A DNA stretch of 64,000 nt from Xanthomonas sp. XNM01 (GCF_014851915.1 NZ_JACVAP010000003.1:124001-188000), one strand, 5' to 3'; positions 18,621 through 27,001 are shown, numbered from the stretch's first letter. The notes: generated from the letters alone by a model not told the origin. Translations and numbers: made by a program.

Positions 18621-19322
18621 GTGGCCGCCTGGTTCAGCCCCGAAGAACTGACCGCGATCGCGCTGAGCCTGAAGGTGGCGGCGGTCGCGGCGGCGGCGAG
18701 CCTGCCGCCGGGCATCGCCGTGGCCTGGCTGCTGGCGCGCGGCCGCTTCCCCGGCAAGGCGCTGCTGGACGCGCTGGTGCACCTGCCGCTGGTCCTGCCG
18801 CCGGTGGTGATGGGCTATGCGCTGCTGGTGCTGTTCGGCAGCCAGGGCGCGGCCGGGCGCTGGCTGGAGGACACCTTCGGCATCGTGCTGGCGTTCCGCT
18901 GGACCGGTGCGGCGCTGGCCTGCGCGGTGATGGGCTTTCCGCTGATGGTGCGCGCGATCCGGCTGTCGATGGAGAACGTGGACCGGCGCCTGGAACAGGC
19001 CGCGGCCACGCTCGGCGCCTCGCCGCTGCGCGTGTTCGCCACCGTCACCCTGCCGCTGGCCTGGCCGGGCCTGGTGGCCGGCGCGGCGCTGGCCTTCGCC
19101 AAGGCGCTGGGCGAGTTCGGCGCCACCATCACCTTCGTCTCCAACATCCCCGGCGAGACGCAGACGCTGTCGGCGGCGATCTACGGCCTGCTGCAGGTCC
19201 CCGGCGGCGAGTCGGCGATCTGGCGCCTGGCGGCGGTCGCGCTGGTGATCTCGCTGGGCGCGCTGCTGTTCTCCGAATGGCTGGTGCGGCGCCAGCGCCG
19301 CGACACCCAGGAGGATGCATGA
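18621..19322 (+). CDS. modB: Molybdate ABC transporter permease
   Basis: 233 residues starting at GTG 18621, 3 bases after modA. An inner-membrane permease with about five to six helices. The EAA loop that contacts the ATPase reads LEQAAATLGASPLRVFATVTLPLAWPG (about 131-157). KALGEFGATITFVSNIPGETQT is the characteristic ModB C-terminal motif. The modB stop at 19320-19322 lies inside a run of alternative starts for modC. Confidence 0.95.
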   Translation: MAAWFSPEELTAIALSLKVAAVAAAASLPPGIAVAWLLARGRFPGKALLDALVHLPLVLPPVVMGYALLVLFGSQGAAGRWLEDTFGIVLAFRWTGAALACAVMGFPLMVRAIRLSMENVDRRLEQAAATLGASPLRVFATVTLPLAWPGLVAGAALAFAKALGEFGATITFVSNIPGETQTLSAAIYGLLQVPGGESAIWRLAAVALVISLGALLFSEWLVRRQRRDTQEDA

Positions 19323-19341
19323 GCAGCACGGGGGGACCGGC

Positions 19342-19959
19342 ATGCTGAGGATCGACGTGGAGCTGCGCCGCGGCGGTTTCCATCGCCATGTCCGGGTGGA
19401 GGAGGACGCCCGCGTGGTCGCGCTGACCGGCCACTCCGGCGCCGGCAAGACCACCGTGCTCAACGCCATCGCCGGGCTGCTGCGGCCGCAGTCTGGCCGC
19501 ATCGAGATCGACGGGCGCACCCTGTACGACAGCGCGGCCGGCATCGACCTGCCGACCCACCGGCGGCGGATCGGCTACGTGTTCCAGGATGCGCGCCTGT
19601 TCCCGCATCTGGATGTGCGCCGCAACCTCGGCTACGGCCGGCATGGTCGCGACGGCCAGGCGCGTTTCGGTTTCGACGCGGTGGTCGACCTGCTCGGCAT
19701 CGGCCAGCTGCTCGAGCGGCGCACCCGCCACCTGTCCGGCGGCGAAGCCCAGCGCGTGGCGATCGGCCGCGCCCTGCTCTCGCAGCCGGCGATCCTGCTG
19801 TTCGACGAGCCGCTGTCGGCGCTGGACCAGTCGCGGCGCGAGGAACTGATCCCGTGGCTGCAGCGCGTGCGCGACGAGATCCGCCTGCCGATGCTGTACG
19901 TCAGCCACCATCCGGACGAGGTGCGGCGGCTGGCCGATGCGGTGCACGTGCTGGACTGA
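19342..19959 (+). CDS. modC: Molybdate ABC transporter ATPase, minimal form
   Basis: 205 residues from ATG 19342 (MLRIDVEL), the family-like start; ATG 19315 in the same frame would add 9 residues. Walker A is GHSGAGKTT, the Q-loop YVFQDARLFPHL, the signature LSGGEAQRVAIGRALL, Walker B ILLFDEPLSALD, and the switch His is in SHH. The E. coli protein is about 350 residues with a C-terminal TOBE/MOP oxyanion-binding domain; that domain is entirely absent here. AGGAGG at 19309-19314 lies too close to 19315 and best fits a 9-codon frame at 19319-19348 that overlaps the modC start. Confidence 0.9.
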   Translation: MLRIDVELRRGGFHRHVRVEEDARVVALTGHSGAGKTTVLNAIAGLLRPQSGRIEIDGRTLYDSAAGIDLPTHRRRIGYVFQDARLFPHLDVRRNLGYGRHGRDGQARFGFDAVVDLLGIGQLLERRTRHLSGGEAQRVAIGRALLSQPAILLFDEPLSALDQSRREELIPWLQRVRDEIRLPMLYVSHHPDEVRRLADAVHVLD

Positions 19960-20190
19960 GTGGCAGCGGCGTCCGCTGTCCGCACGCGCCGCGGCCTGCG
20001 GCGGCGAGCAGGGTCGCCCGATCGCTGCCGGGACATCGCCGTGCGGACCGCAGCACAGCGCAGATGCGGCCGGCACCCGGGCGATCGGCCTGGCAGCGCA
20101 GGACCGGCTCCCGCACTGCCCTGCCTGCCAGGTGCACCGCACCGGCATCCGGTGACGACCGGCACTGTGGCAGGCGGGCAGGCAACGGCG

Positions 20191-21705
20191 ATGCTGCCGT
20201 CTCCCGTCCGAGCCATCCAGATGCCTCCTCCGTCCTTCCTGCCCCGCGTGCAACGCACGCCCGTGGCGCTCGCGCTCGGGCTGGTCGCCGGCCTCCTGCT
20301 GCGTCCGGGCGTGGGCCCGGTGCCGGATCCGGAGTGGATCTGGATCGCGCCGGCGCCGCTGCTGTGGCTGGCGTTGTCGCTGCAGCGCACCTGGCTGGCG
20401 CACGCGGCGGTCTGGCTGGGCGCACTGGTCGCGGCCAGCGCCTACACCGGCTACCTGCGCCTGCTGGCGCCCTGGCCGGCGGCGCTGCTGATGACCGTGG
20501 GCATGGCCGCGCCCTGGTGGCTGGTGATCGTCGGCAGCCGCCGGGTCGCGCTGCGCTTCGGCGCCGGCTGGACCGTGCTGGCCTACCCGCTGCTGTGGGC
20601 CGGCCTGGATCTGGCGATGGGCCGGCTGCTGCCCGACGGGCAATGGGGCAGCGCGGCCTACAGCCAGGCCGGGCGGCTGCCGCTGCTGCAGCTGGCCGCA
20701 CTGGGCGGGACGCCGGCGGTGCTGTTCGTCCTGTCGCTGCCGGCCTCGGCGCTGGCCCTGCTGCTGGTCACGCGATGGCCGCCGCGGCAGCGGCTGGCCG
20801 CGCTGCTGCTGGCGCTGCCACTGACCGGCCTGGCCTTCGGCTACGGCGCGCTGCGCCTGCATGCCGCACCCGATGCCCCAGGCGACACGCTGCGCGTCGG
20901 CCTGGCCTCGATCGACGATGCGGTCGGCCTCCACGCCTCGCCGGCGCATGCCGGGTCGGTGCTGGACGGCTACGCGCGTCTGGTCGCACAGCTGGCCGCA
21001 CAGGACGCCGCGCTGCTGGTGCTGCCGGAGAAGATCGCGGTGGTCACGCCGGCCGCCGCACCGGCCTGGCAGGCGCGGTTCGCGGCGCTGGCGCGCCGGC
21101 ATGCGGTGTGGCTGGAGGTCGGCATCGGCATCGACGACGGCGTCGCCGCACGCAACCAGGCCTGGCTGTTCGGGCCGGACGGCCACCTGCACCAGGACTA
21201 CGAGAAGCTGCGCCTGGCGCCGCCCGAACGCATCGACGGCTACCGGCATGGCAGCCGGACCGCCGTGCAGGAGATCGACCGGCTGCGCGTCGGCCTGGCG
21301 ATCTGCAAGGACATGCACTTCGCCAGCGTCGGCCACCGCTATGGACGCCAGGCGGTGGACCTGATGCTGGTGCCGGCCTGGGATTTCGCCTACGTCGATG
21401 CCTGGATGGGCGCGCGCATGACCCTGGTCCGCGGTGTCGAGAACGGGCACGCGGTGGTCCGCGCCGCCCGCGAAGGCCTGCTGACGGTCAGCGACGGCTG
21501 GGGCCGGGTCGTCGCCGAGACCTCGAGCGCGCCGATGCCCGGCGCCACGCTGGTCGCCGACCTGCCGCTGGCGACGCCGGCGGCCACGCCCTATGCCCGC
21601 ATCGGCGACCTGTTCGGCCTGCTCTGCGCCCTCGCCGCGCTGGCGCTGTGGCTGGCGAGCCTGCGTCGCGGTCACGCCCCCGCCACCACGCCGCGCGCAG
21701 GCTGA
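20191..21705 (+). CDS. Apolipoprotein N-acyltransferase-like carbon-nitrogen hydrolase
   Basis: 504 residues from ATG 20191; ATG 20221 (MPPPSF) is an equally possible start and neither has a strong ribosome binding site. The N-terminal half has about six membrane helices. The C-terminal half is a nitrilase-fold domain with catalytic Glu in LPEKIAV (about E280), Lys in YEKLRLAPPE (about K339) and Cys in AICKDMHF (about C372), then a last membrane helix near the end. This layout matches Lnt, but the motifs deviate from canonical Lnt (usual ICYE). It may be a paralogue acting on another amine acceptor. Confidence 0.75.
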   Translation: MLPSPVRAIQMPPPSFLPRVQRTPVALALGLVAGLLLRPGVGPVPDPEWIWIAPAPLLWLALSLQRTWLAHAAVWLGALVAASAYTGYLRLLAPWPAALLMTVGMAAPWWLVIVGSRRVALRFGAGWTVLAYPLLWAGLDLAMGRLLPDGQWGSAAYSQAGRLPLLQLAALGGTPAVLFVLSLPASALALLLVTRWPPRQRLAALLLALPLTGLAFGYGALRLHAAPDAPGDTLRVGLASIDDAVGLHASPAHAGSVLDGYARLVAQLAAQDAALLVLPEKIAVVTPAAAPAWQARFAALARRHAVWLEVGIGIDDGVAARNQAWLFGPDGHLHQDYEKLRLAPPERIDGYRHGSRTAVQEIDRLRVGLAICKDMHFASVGHRYGRQAVDLMLVPAWDFAYVDAWMGARMTLVRGVENGHAVVRAAREGLLTVSDGWGRVVAETSSAPMPGATLVADLPLATPAATPYARIGDLFGLLCALAALALWLASLRRGHAPATTPRAG

Positions 21706-21731
21706 GGCTCCCGCCGCACCCAGGCACGCCG

Positions 21732-22289
21732 ATGCCCGTCCGCCGCCGACAGTCCTTCCCGGTCGACCGGGTCCGCCGTTACCTGGAGCCTGGCCCGGTC
21801 GTGCTGCTGAGCACCGCCTGGCGCGAGGAGCGCGCGGTGATGACGCTCGGCTGGCACATGATGCTCGGCTACGACCTGGTCGGCACCTACATCTGGGAGG
21901 CCAACCACAGCCACCGGCTGGCGCGGCGCAGCCGCGAATGCGTGATCAACCTGCCGACCGCCGACCTGCTCGACACCGTGGTCGGGATCGGCAACTGCAG
22001 CAGCGCGGACGTCGACAAGTTCGCGCGCTTCGGCCTGGACGCGCAGCCCGGCCGCGAGGTCGCCGCGCCGCTGATCGGCCAGTGCCACGCCAGCTTCGAA
22101 TGCCGGCTGCACGAGACCCGGATCACCGCCGACTACCCGCTGTTCGTCTGGCGCGTGGTCGCCGCGCACGTCGCGCCGCGGCCGAAGGATCCCTCCACCC
22201 TGCACTACCTCGGCGAAGGCCGCTTCATGGTCGCCGGGCGCACCGTGTCGCGCCGGCGGCTGTTCCGCGCGGACATGCTCGAGCAGTAG
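21732..22289 (+). CDS. Flavin reductase-like FMN-binding protein
   Basis: 185 residues. It belongs to the flavin reductase/FMN-binding split-barrel family, recognised by PGPVVLLSTAWREERAVMTLGWHMMLGYDLVGTYI and the RSRECVINLPTADLLDTV segment. The region VMTLGWHM replaces the usual NVMTxSW in the flavin site. It starts 26 bp after the Lnt-like gene on the same strand and ends 12 bp before the convergent lipoprotein gene. It probably binds FMN and uses NAD(P)H. The partner oxygenase or acceptor is not visible in the neighbourhood. Confidence 0.82.
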   Translation: MPVRRRQSFPVDRVRRYLEPGPVVLLSTAWREERAVMTLGWHMMLGYDLVGTYIWEANHSHRLARRSRECVINLPTADLLDTVVGIGNCSSADVDKFARFGLDAQPGREVAAPLIGQCHASFECRLHETRITADYPLFVWRVVAAHVAPRPKDPSTLHYLGEGRFMVAGRTVSRRRLFRADMLEQ

Positions 22290-22301
22290 GCGGCCGCGCG
22301 C

Positions 22302-22838
22302 TCAGCGCTCCATGCGCGCGGCGCCGACCCGGCGTCTGCCCTGCCTGACCTCGAAGGTGAAGGCGTAGGCCAGCGTCACCGCCACCGCGCGGGCCTCGCT
22401 GGCGCCGCCGGTGCAGGCGCTCGGCGTCCAGTCGCGCTCGCGGGTCGCCGCATCCGGGTAGGTGCACAGCAGCGCCGGGTAGAAGCGCCAGTCGGCCAGC
22501 GCCGCGGTCACCGCGGCCGCCAGGGCCGGGGCCTGCGCGGCGCTGGCGCACTGCGGATCGTCGAGCAGCGCGACATCGCGCACGCTGCCGTCGCGTTCGA
22601 CCACCAGCGATGCGCAGAGCGTGGTCGGCGGCAGTTCGGACGGCGCGTACCCTTTCGGGAAATCCGGGGGCTGGTTGCCATCCGGTGCCGGAAACACGAA
22701 GGCCTGGTGATCGGCCATCTCGTGTCGCTGCGCGCCGACCGGCAGAATCATCCGCTGTTCGACACCGGCGCTGCGGGTCGTGCAACCGGCCAGCAGCAGG
22801 ATCGCCAGGCCGAGGCTGCCGATGCGGACCGCCACCAT
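22302..22838 (-). CDS. Predicted lipoprotein in the BlaI/M56 operon
   Basis: 178 residues from ATG 22838. The signal peptide ends in the lipobox LLAGC, so the mature N-terminal Cys is probably lipidated. The C-terminal half resembles a TonB-type C-terminal fold (TTLCASLVVERDGSVRDVALLDDP, then ALADWRFYPALLCTYPDAATRERDW). It starts just after the M56 peptidase stop, whose end GAGGTGA acts as its ribosome binding site, so the two are coupled. No specific function is recognised; it could cooperate with the TonB-like tail of the M56 protein. Confidence 0.7.
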   Translation of the reverse strand: MVAVRIGSLGLAILLLAGCTTRSAGVEQRMILPVGAQRHEMADHQAFVFPAPDGNQPPDFPKGYAPSELPPTTLCASLVVERDGSVRDVALLDDPQCASAAQAPALAAAVTAALADWRFYPALLCTYPDAATRERDWTPSACTGGASEARAVAVTLAYAFTFEVRQGRRRVGAARMER

Positions 22839-22843
22839 CGCCG

Positions 22844-24535
22844 TCACCTCGCCGCCTGGGCGTTGCGGATGCCGCAGTAGACGCGGGCATCGGCGGGCAC
22901 GCGCACGACCTCGTCGCAGACCGATTCGGACGCCACTCCGGCATCGAGCAGGAACCAGCGCATGCCGTCGTCCGCAGCGGCCCCCGCCGGCGCGGCGCTG
23001 GCGGTCATGCCCGAATCGAAGCGCAGCGGGACCCGCACCTGGCCGGGCACCGCCCGGCCGGCCGCATCGCGCGCCGGCTGGAAACGCCACTGCCGTGCCG
23101 CCTCCAGCGCGATCGCGTCGAATACGCCCACGGGCGTGGCGCGCTCGACCCGCGCATCGCGCACCGCGCCTTCCGCATCCACGTCGACGACCAGCAGCAC
23201 CTCGCCCGACAGTCCTTCGGCCAGCGCGCTGCGCGGATACCGCGGCGGCGGACGGTCGGCAGGCATCGCCGGCCGCGGGCCGCCCGCGCTGGCGACCGGC
23301 GCATCGAGCCGGCGCACGGTCACGTCGAGCGCGAACACCGAGCGTCCGTCGGGCGTGCTGACCTGGATGCCCGCCTTCTCGTCGAGCCTGGCCACCAGTT
23401 CCGGCCTGGACAGCAGCGTGCCATCGGCCTGCAGATCGGCCTGGATGCGGACCAGCGCCGGATCGGCTTCGGGTGTCAGCCGCATCTCGATCGCCCAGGC
23501 CGTGTCGCCTTCTTCGGAGCGGAACCCGAACGTCGTGCCGGCGTGTTCGCGCAGGGCGAACTGGCGTGCATGCCCGTCCACGTCCAGGCGCACGTCCACG
23601 TGGTAGAGATCGCCCGCCGCCGCGCCGGCCGCGCCAGCGGGGCGCGTGTCGGCCGGCTGCAGCGCCCAGGCCGCGAAGCCGCTGCCGAGGGCGAGCAGCG
23701 CGACCAGCGCGCTGGCGGCGAGGCGGGTGGTCCGGCGGGGAACGGGATGTCCGAGCATGGCGATGCGTTCCTTCAGTGGATGGATCGGCTGCCAGTGACA
23801 GCCCAGCGGAACCGGCCCGGCATCGAGCCGGGTCTTGAGCAGGGTTTCGCCGTAACGCCGCCGCATGGCGGGGTCGCCGGCCAGCACCCGCGCGTCGCAG
23901 GCCAGTTCCTGGTCCAGGCGGAAGCGGCGCAGCGCGATCCAGGCCAGCGGGTTGAACCACGCCAGGCACTGCAGCAGCGCGGCCAGCGCGTTGAGCTGCA
24001 GGTCGCCGCGGCGGACATGCAGGCGCTCGTGCTGCAGGATCAGCGCCTGTTCGTCCGCCAGGTAGCGCACCTCGAACCCGGCCGGCAGCACGATCCGCGG
24101 GCGCAGCACGCCGATCACCGCCGGCAGGCCGGCATCGACACGCGCCTGCCAGCAGCCATCGCCGCGCCGCTGCAGCGGGCCGAGCGCGCGCACGAAGCGG
24201 GACTGCCGCCAGGCCAGCAGCGCGAGCATCGCGACCGCACCGCAGGCCCACAGCGCCAGCAGCCAGGGCGCGGGATCCACGCGCGCGGCCGGTGCCGGTG
24301 CCGCGGCGATCGCCGCCTGAAGCGGCGTTGCCCAGGACACCGCCGCGCCGGGGGCATCGACCACCGCGGCCGGCAGCAGCACCGCCAGCAACGCGGCCGG
24401 CACGCAGCTCCACAGCGCATAGGTGGCCACCGCGCCGAAGCGCGCGCGCAGCGGACGCCGCAGCACCAGCACCAGCAGCACCGCCGCGCTGCCGGCGAAC
24501 GTCGCCTCGACCAGGGACTGCAGCAGCTCACTCAT
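22844..24535 (-). CDS. BlaR1/MecR1-like M56 membrane metallopeptidase with TonB-type C-terminus
   Basis: 563 residues. The N-terminal part has about four membrane helices and a cytoplasmic zinc peptidase domain with HERLH (H169-E170-H173) and a further acidic ligand in DQELACDARV (about 206). After a membrane helix near 275-295 comes a periplasmic part, ending in a TonB C-terminal-like domain at about 427-512 (PRYPRSALAEGLSGEVLLVVDV). There is no penicillin-binding sensor domain, unlike true BlaR1. It overlaps blaI by 8 bp. It probably cleaves or inactivates the BlaI-like repressor upon an envelope signal; the signal is unknown. Confidence 0.85.
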   Translation of the reverse strand: MSELLQSLVEATFAGSAAVLLVLVLRRPLRARFGAVATYALWSCVPAALLAVLLPAAVVDAPGAAVSWATPLQAAIAAAPAPAARVDPAPWLLALWACGAVAMLALLAWRQSRFVRALGPLQRRGDGCWQARVDAGLPAVIGVLRPRIVLPAGFEVRYLADEQALILQHERLHVRRGDLQLNALAALLQCLAWFNPLAWIALRRFRLDQELACDARVLAGDPAMRRRYGETLLKTRLDAGPVPLGCHWQPIHPLKERIAMLGHPVPRRTTRLAASALVALLALGSGFAAWALQPADTRPAGAAGAAAGDLYHVDVRLDVDGHARQFALREHAGTTFGFRSEEGDTAWAIEMRLTPEADPALVRIQADLQADGTLLSRPELVARLDEKAGIQVSTPDGRSVFALDVTVRRLDAPVASAGGPRPAMPADRPPPRYPRSALAEGLSGEVLLVVDVDAEGAVRDARVERATPVGVFDAIALEAARQWRFQPARDAAGRAVPGQVRVPLRFDSGMTASAAPAGAAADDGMRWFLLDAGVASESVCDEVVRVPADARVYCGIRNAQAAR

Positions 24536-24896
24536 CGCCCAGGTCCTCCAGCAGCCGCCGCAGTTCGGCGATGTCGTCCGCCGACAACCGGCCCTGCTCG
24601 CTGAAGTGCGCGACCAGCGGCGCCACGCGCCCGCCGAACAGGCGCTCGACCAGGCCTTCGCTCTGGCTCCGCACCCACGCCTGGCGCTGCAGCAGCGGGC
24701 TGTACAGATAGCGGCGCCCGTCGCGCTCCGCGTCGATCGCGCCCTTGTTGAGCAGACGGTTGAGCAGGGTCTTGATGGTCGGCTCGGCCCAGCCGGTCGG
24801 GCCGGCCAGCGCGGCGATCACCTCCTCGGCGCTGCGCGGGCTCGACGCCCACAGCACCTCCATCACCATCGCCTCGGCATCGCTGATCGGAATCAT
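24528..24896 (-). CDS. BlaI/MecI/CopY family repressor
   Basis: 122 residues, the usual BlaI length. A winged-helix DNA-binding half (ISDAEAMVMEVLW, SAEEVIAALAGPTGWAEPTIKTLLNRLLNKGAI) is followed by a dimerisation half (LVERLFGGRVAPLVAHFSEQGRLSADDIAELRRLLE). It is first in the operon with the M56 peptidase and lipoprotein, and its 3' end overlaps the peptidase gene. It probably represses its own operon by binding the inverted repeat at 24909-24946. No beta-lactamase is encoded in this window, so the regulon is uncertain. Confidence 0.92.
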   Translation of the reverse strand: MIPISDAEAMVMEVLWASSPRSAEEVIAALAGPTGWAEPTIKTLLNRLLNKGAIDAERDGRRYLYSPLLQRQAWVRSQSEGLVERLFGGRVAPLVAHFSEQGRLSADDIAELRRLLEDLGDE

Positions 24897-24908
24897 CGGA
24901 CCACCACC

Positions 24909-24946
24909 GTTTACACATGTAATTTTTATCGATTACATGCGTAAAC
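24909..24946. promoter_or_regulatory. Symmetric BlaI-type operator with divergent promoters
   Basis: GTTTACACATGTAAT at 24909-24923 and its inverted partner at 24932-24946 match in 14 of 15 positions. Each arm holds a TTAC-N4-GTAA element (the left one TTACA-CA-TGTAA), the form bound by BlaI/MecI repressors. The symmetry also gives TTTACA-N17-TTACAT rightwards (24910-24938) and TTTACG-N17-TTACAT leftwards (24945-24917). One repressor could therefore control both the blaI operon and the divergent CoA-transferase gene at 25018. Confidence 0.7.
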
Positions 24947-25017
24947 AAAAGCCGTGTCAAGCGTCGCCCGACGCCTGCAGACGACCCGCCCACCGGCCAT
25001 CGCCTATGCTTCCGCGC

Positions 25018-26964
25018 ATGCAGACACTCCACACCGATCTGGACGCGGCGGTCGAGGACATCCTGTCGCGGCTTCCGCCCGCCCTGCGTGTCGGCGCCCC
25101 GCTGGGGCTGGGCAAGCCGCACCGGCTGCTCAACACGCTGTACGCACGCATCGCCGCCGATCCGCAGCGGCCGCTGCACCTGTACACCGCCCTGTCGCTG
25201 GATCCGCCCCCGGCCGGCAAGGGCCTGCAGGCGCGCTTCCTCGGGCCGTTCCTGAAGCGCCATTTCGGCGAGGACTTCCCGCGCCTGGCCTACGTGCAGG
25301 CGATGCGCCGCGACGCGCTGCCGGCGCACGTCGAGGTCGAGGAGTTCTACATGCAGTCCGGCGCGCTGCTCGGCTCGCGCCAGGCGCAGCGCCGCTACGC
25401 CAGCCTCAACTACACGCATGCGGCCGATGCCGTGGCCAGCCGCGGGATCAACCTGATCGTGCAGAAGGTGGCCCGCGAACCCGGCGGGCAGCGGCTCTCG
25501 TTCTCCTGCAACACCGACATGACCGAGGATCTGGTCGATGCGATCGGCGCGCGCGGCCTGGCGCGTCCGCTGCTGGTGGCCGAGATCGATCCGCAGCTGC
25601 CATGGCTGGGCGGCAGCGCGGTCGTGCCGGACGGGTTCTTCGACATCGTCATCGACCCGCCAGGCCCGCATCCGCAGCTGTTCGCGCTGCCACGCCAGCC
25701 GGTCACCGACGCCGACCACGCCATCGGCCTGTACGCCAGCGCGCTGGTCCGCGACGGCGGCACCCTGCAGATCGGTATCGGCGCGCTGGCCGACGCGCTG
25801 TGCCACGCGCTGGTGCTGCGTCATACCGACAACGCGCGCTACCGCCAGGTGCTGGCGGCGCTGGATCCGGAGCTGGAGCGGCATCCGGCCGTGCTCGCCA
25901 GCGGCGGGCTCGATCCGTTCGAGACCGGCTTGTACGGCTGCAGCGAGATGATCAACGAAGGCTTCAAGCGTCTGGTCGAAACCGGCGTGATCCGGCGCCG
26001 GGTGGTGGACGATGCGGCGCTGATGCAGCGCCTGGCGGACGGCAGCGCCAACCTCGGCGACCGCGCCCGGCTCGAACGCGACGGCGAGTACCTGCACGGC
26101 GCGTTCTATCTGGGTTCCCCGGAGTTCTACGACTGGCTGCGCGACCTGCCCGAGGACCAGCGCCGCGGCATCGGCATGCGCCGCATCAGCGAGGTCAACC
26201 AGCTCTACGGCAACGACGAGGGCCTGGAGCGGATGCAGCGCGTGCAGGCGCGCTTCTTCAACAGCTGCATGATGGCCACCGCGCTCGGCGCCGCCGTGTC
26301 CGACGCGCTCGACGACGGCCGCGTGGTGTCCGGCGTCGGCGGCCAGTACAACTTCGTGGCGATGGCCCACGCGCTGCCCGCCGCCCGCTCGGTGCTGATG
26401 CTGCGCGCGGTGCGCGACGGCGGTGCCGGCGCCGCCTCCAACATCCGCTGGAACTACGGCCACACCACCATCCCGCGCCACCTGCGCGACCTGTACGTCA
26501 CCGAGTACGGCATCGCCGACCTGCGCCATGCCGCCGACGAGGACTGCGTGCTGGCGATGGCGGCGATCTGCGACACCCGCTTCCGCAGCGGACTGCTCGA
26601 ACGCGCGCGCGCCGACCTCAAGCTCGGCGAGGGCAGCGGTCGGACCGATGCCCTCGCGCGCAACACGCCCGACGCGCTGCGGCAGCGGCTGGCGCCGTTC
26701 CGCGACGACGGCACCCTGCCGGACTATCCGCTGGGCAGCGATTTCAGCGAGGTCGAGCAGCGCCTGGCGCGGGCGCTGGGCTGGCTGAAACAGCGCACCG
26801 CCAGCCGCGGCGGCAGGCTCGCGACGCTGTGGCGGGCGATGACCACGACCACGCCCGACGATGCGCCCGCGATGCAGCGGATGGCGCTGGACACCGCGCG
26901 CGGCATGCAGGGCTGGCTGCAGACCCGGCTGCTGCGGCTGGCACTTGCGGCCACGGCGCGCTGA
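25018..26964 (+). CDS. Acetyl-CoA hydrolase/transferase family protein
   Basis: 648 residues, the long form of the acetyl-CoA hydrolase/CoA-transferase family. Key stretches are LQIGIGALADALCHAL, the putative catalytic Glu in GCSEMINEG (about E310), GVGGQYNFVAMAHAL, and the family C-terminal motif RWNYGHTTIPRHLRDLYVTEYGIADLRH. The enzyme moves CoA between carboxylates or hydrolyses acyl-CoA through a glutamyl-CoA intermediate; the substrate cannot be told. The ATG at 25018 has no clear ribosome binding site; an in-frame ATG at 25006 is possible. It shares the BlaI-type symmetric promoter region with the blaI operon. Confidence 0.85.
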   Translation: MQTLHTDLDAAVEDILSRLPPALRVGAPLGLGKPHRLLNTLYARIAADPQRPLHLYTALSLDPPPAGKGLQARFLGPFLKRHFGEDFPRLAYVQAMRRDALPAHVEVEEFYMQSGALLGSRQAQRRYASLNYTHAADAVASRGINLIVQKVAREPGGQRLSFSCNTDMTEDLVDAIGARGLARPLLVAEIDPQLPWLGGSAVVPDGFFDIVIDPPGPHPQLFALPRQPVTDADHAIGLYASALVRDGGTLQIGIGALADALCHALVLRHTDNARYRQVLAALDPELERHPAVLASGGLDPFETGLYGCSEMINEGFKRLVETGVIRRRVVDDAALMQRLADGSANLGDRARLERDGEYLHGAFYLGSPEFYDWLRDLPEDQRRGIGMRRISEVNQLYGNDEGLERMQRVQARFFNSCMMATALGAAVSDALDDGRVVSGVGGQYNFVAMAHALPAARSVLMLRAVRDGGAGAASNIRWNYGHTTIPRHLRDLYVTEYGIADLRHAADEDCVLAMAAICDTRFRSGLLERARADLKLGEGSGRTDALARNTPDALRQRLAPFRDDGTLPDYPLGSDFSEVEQRLARALGWLKQRTASRGGRLATLWRAMTTTTPDDAPAMQRMALDTARGMQGWLQTRLLRLALAATAR

Positions 26965-26973
26965 GGGCCGGTC

Positions 26974-27001
26974 GCGTCGCGCGTCCCGGCACGCGCGATG
27001 C
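26974..27001 (+). terminator. Hairpin after the CoA-transferase gene
   Basis: TCGCGCGT at 26977-26984 pairs perfectly with ACGCGCGA at 26991-26998. The stem extends to 11 bp with one G-T wobble and begins 10 bases after the stop codon. There is no T-tract. It lies between convergent genes. Confidence 0.4.

Noticed and set aside
24909-24946. Beta-lactamase resistance locus, suggested by the BlaI/BlaR1-like pair
   Set aside because: No beta-lactamase gene is present, and the M56 protein lacks a penicillin-binding sensor domain.
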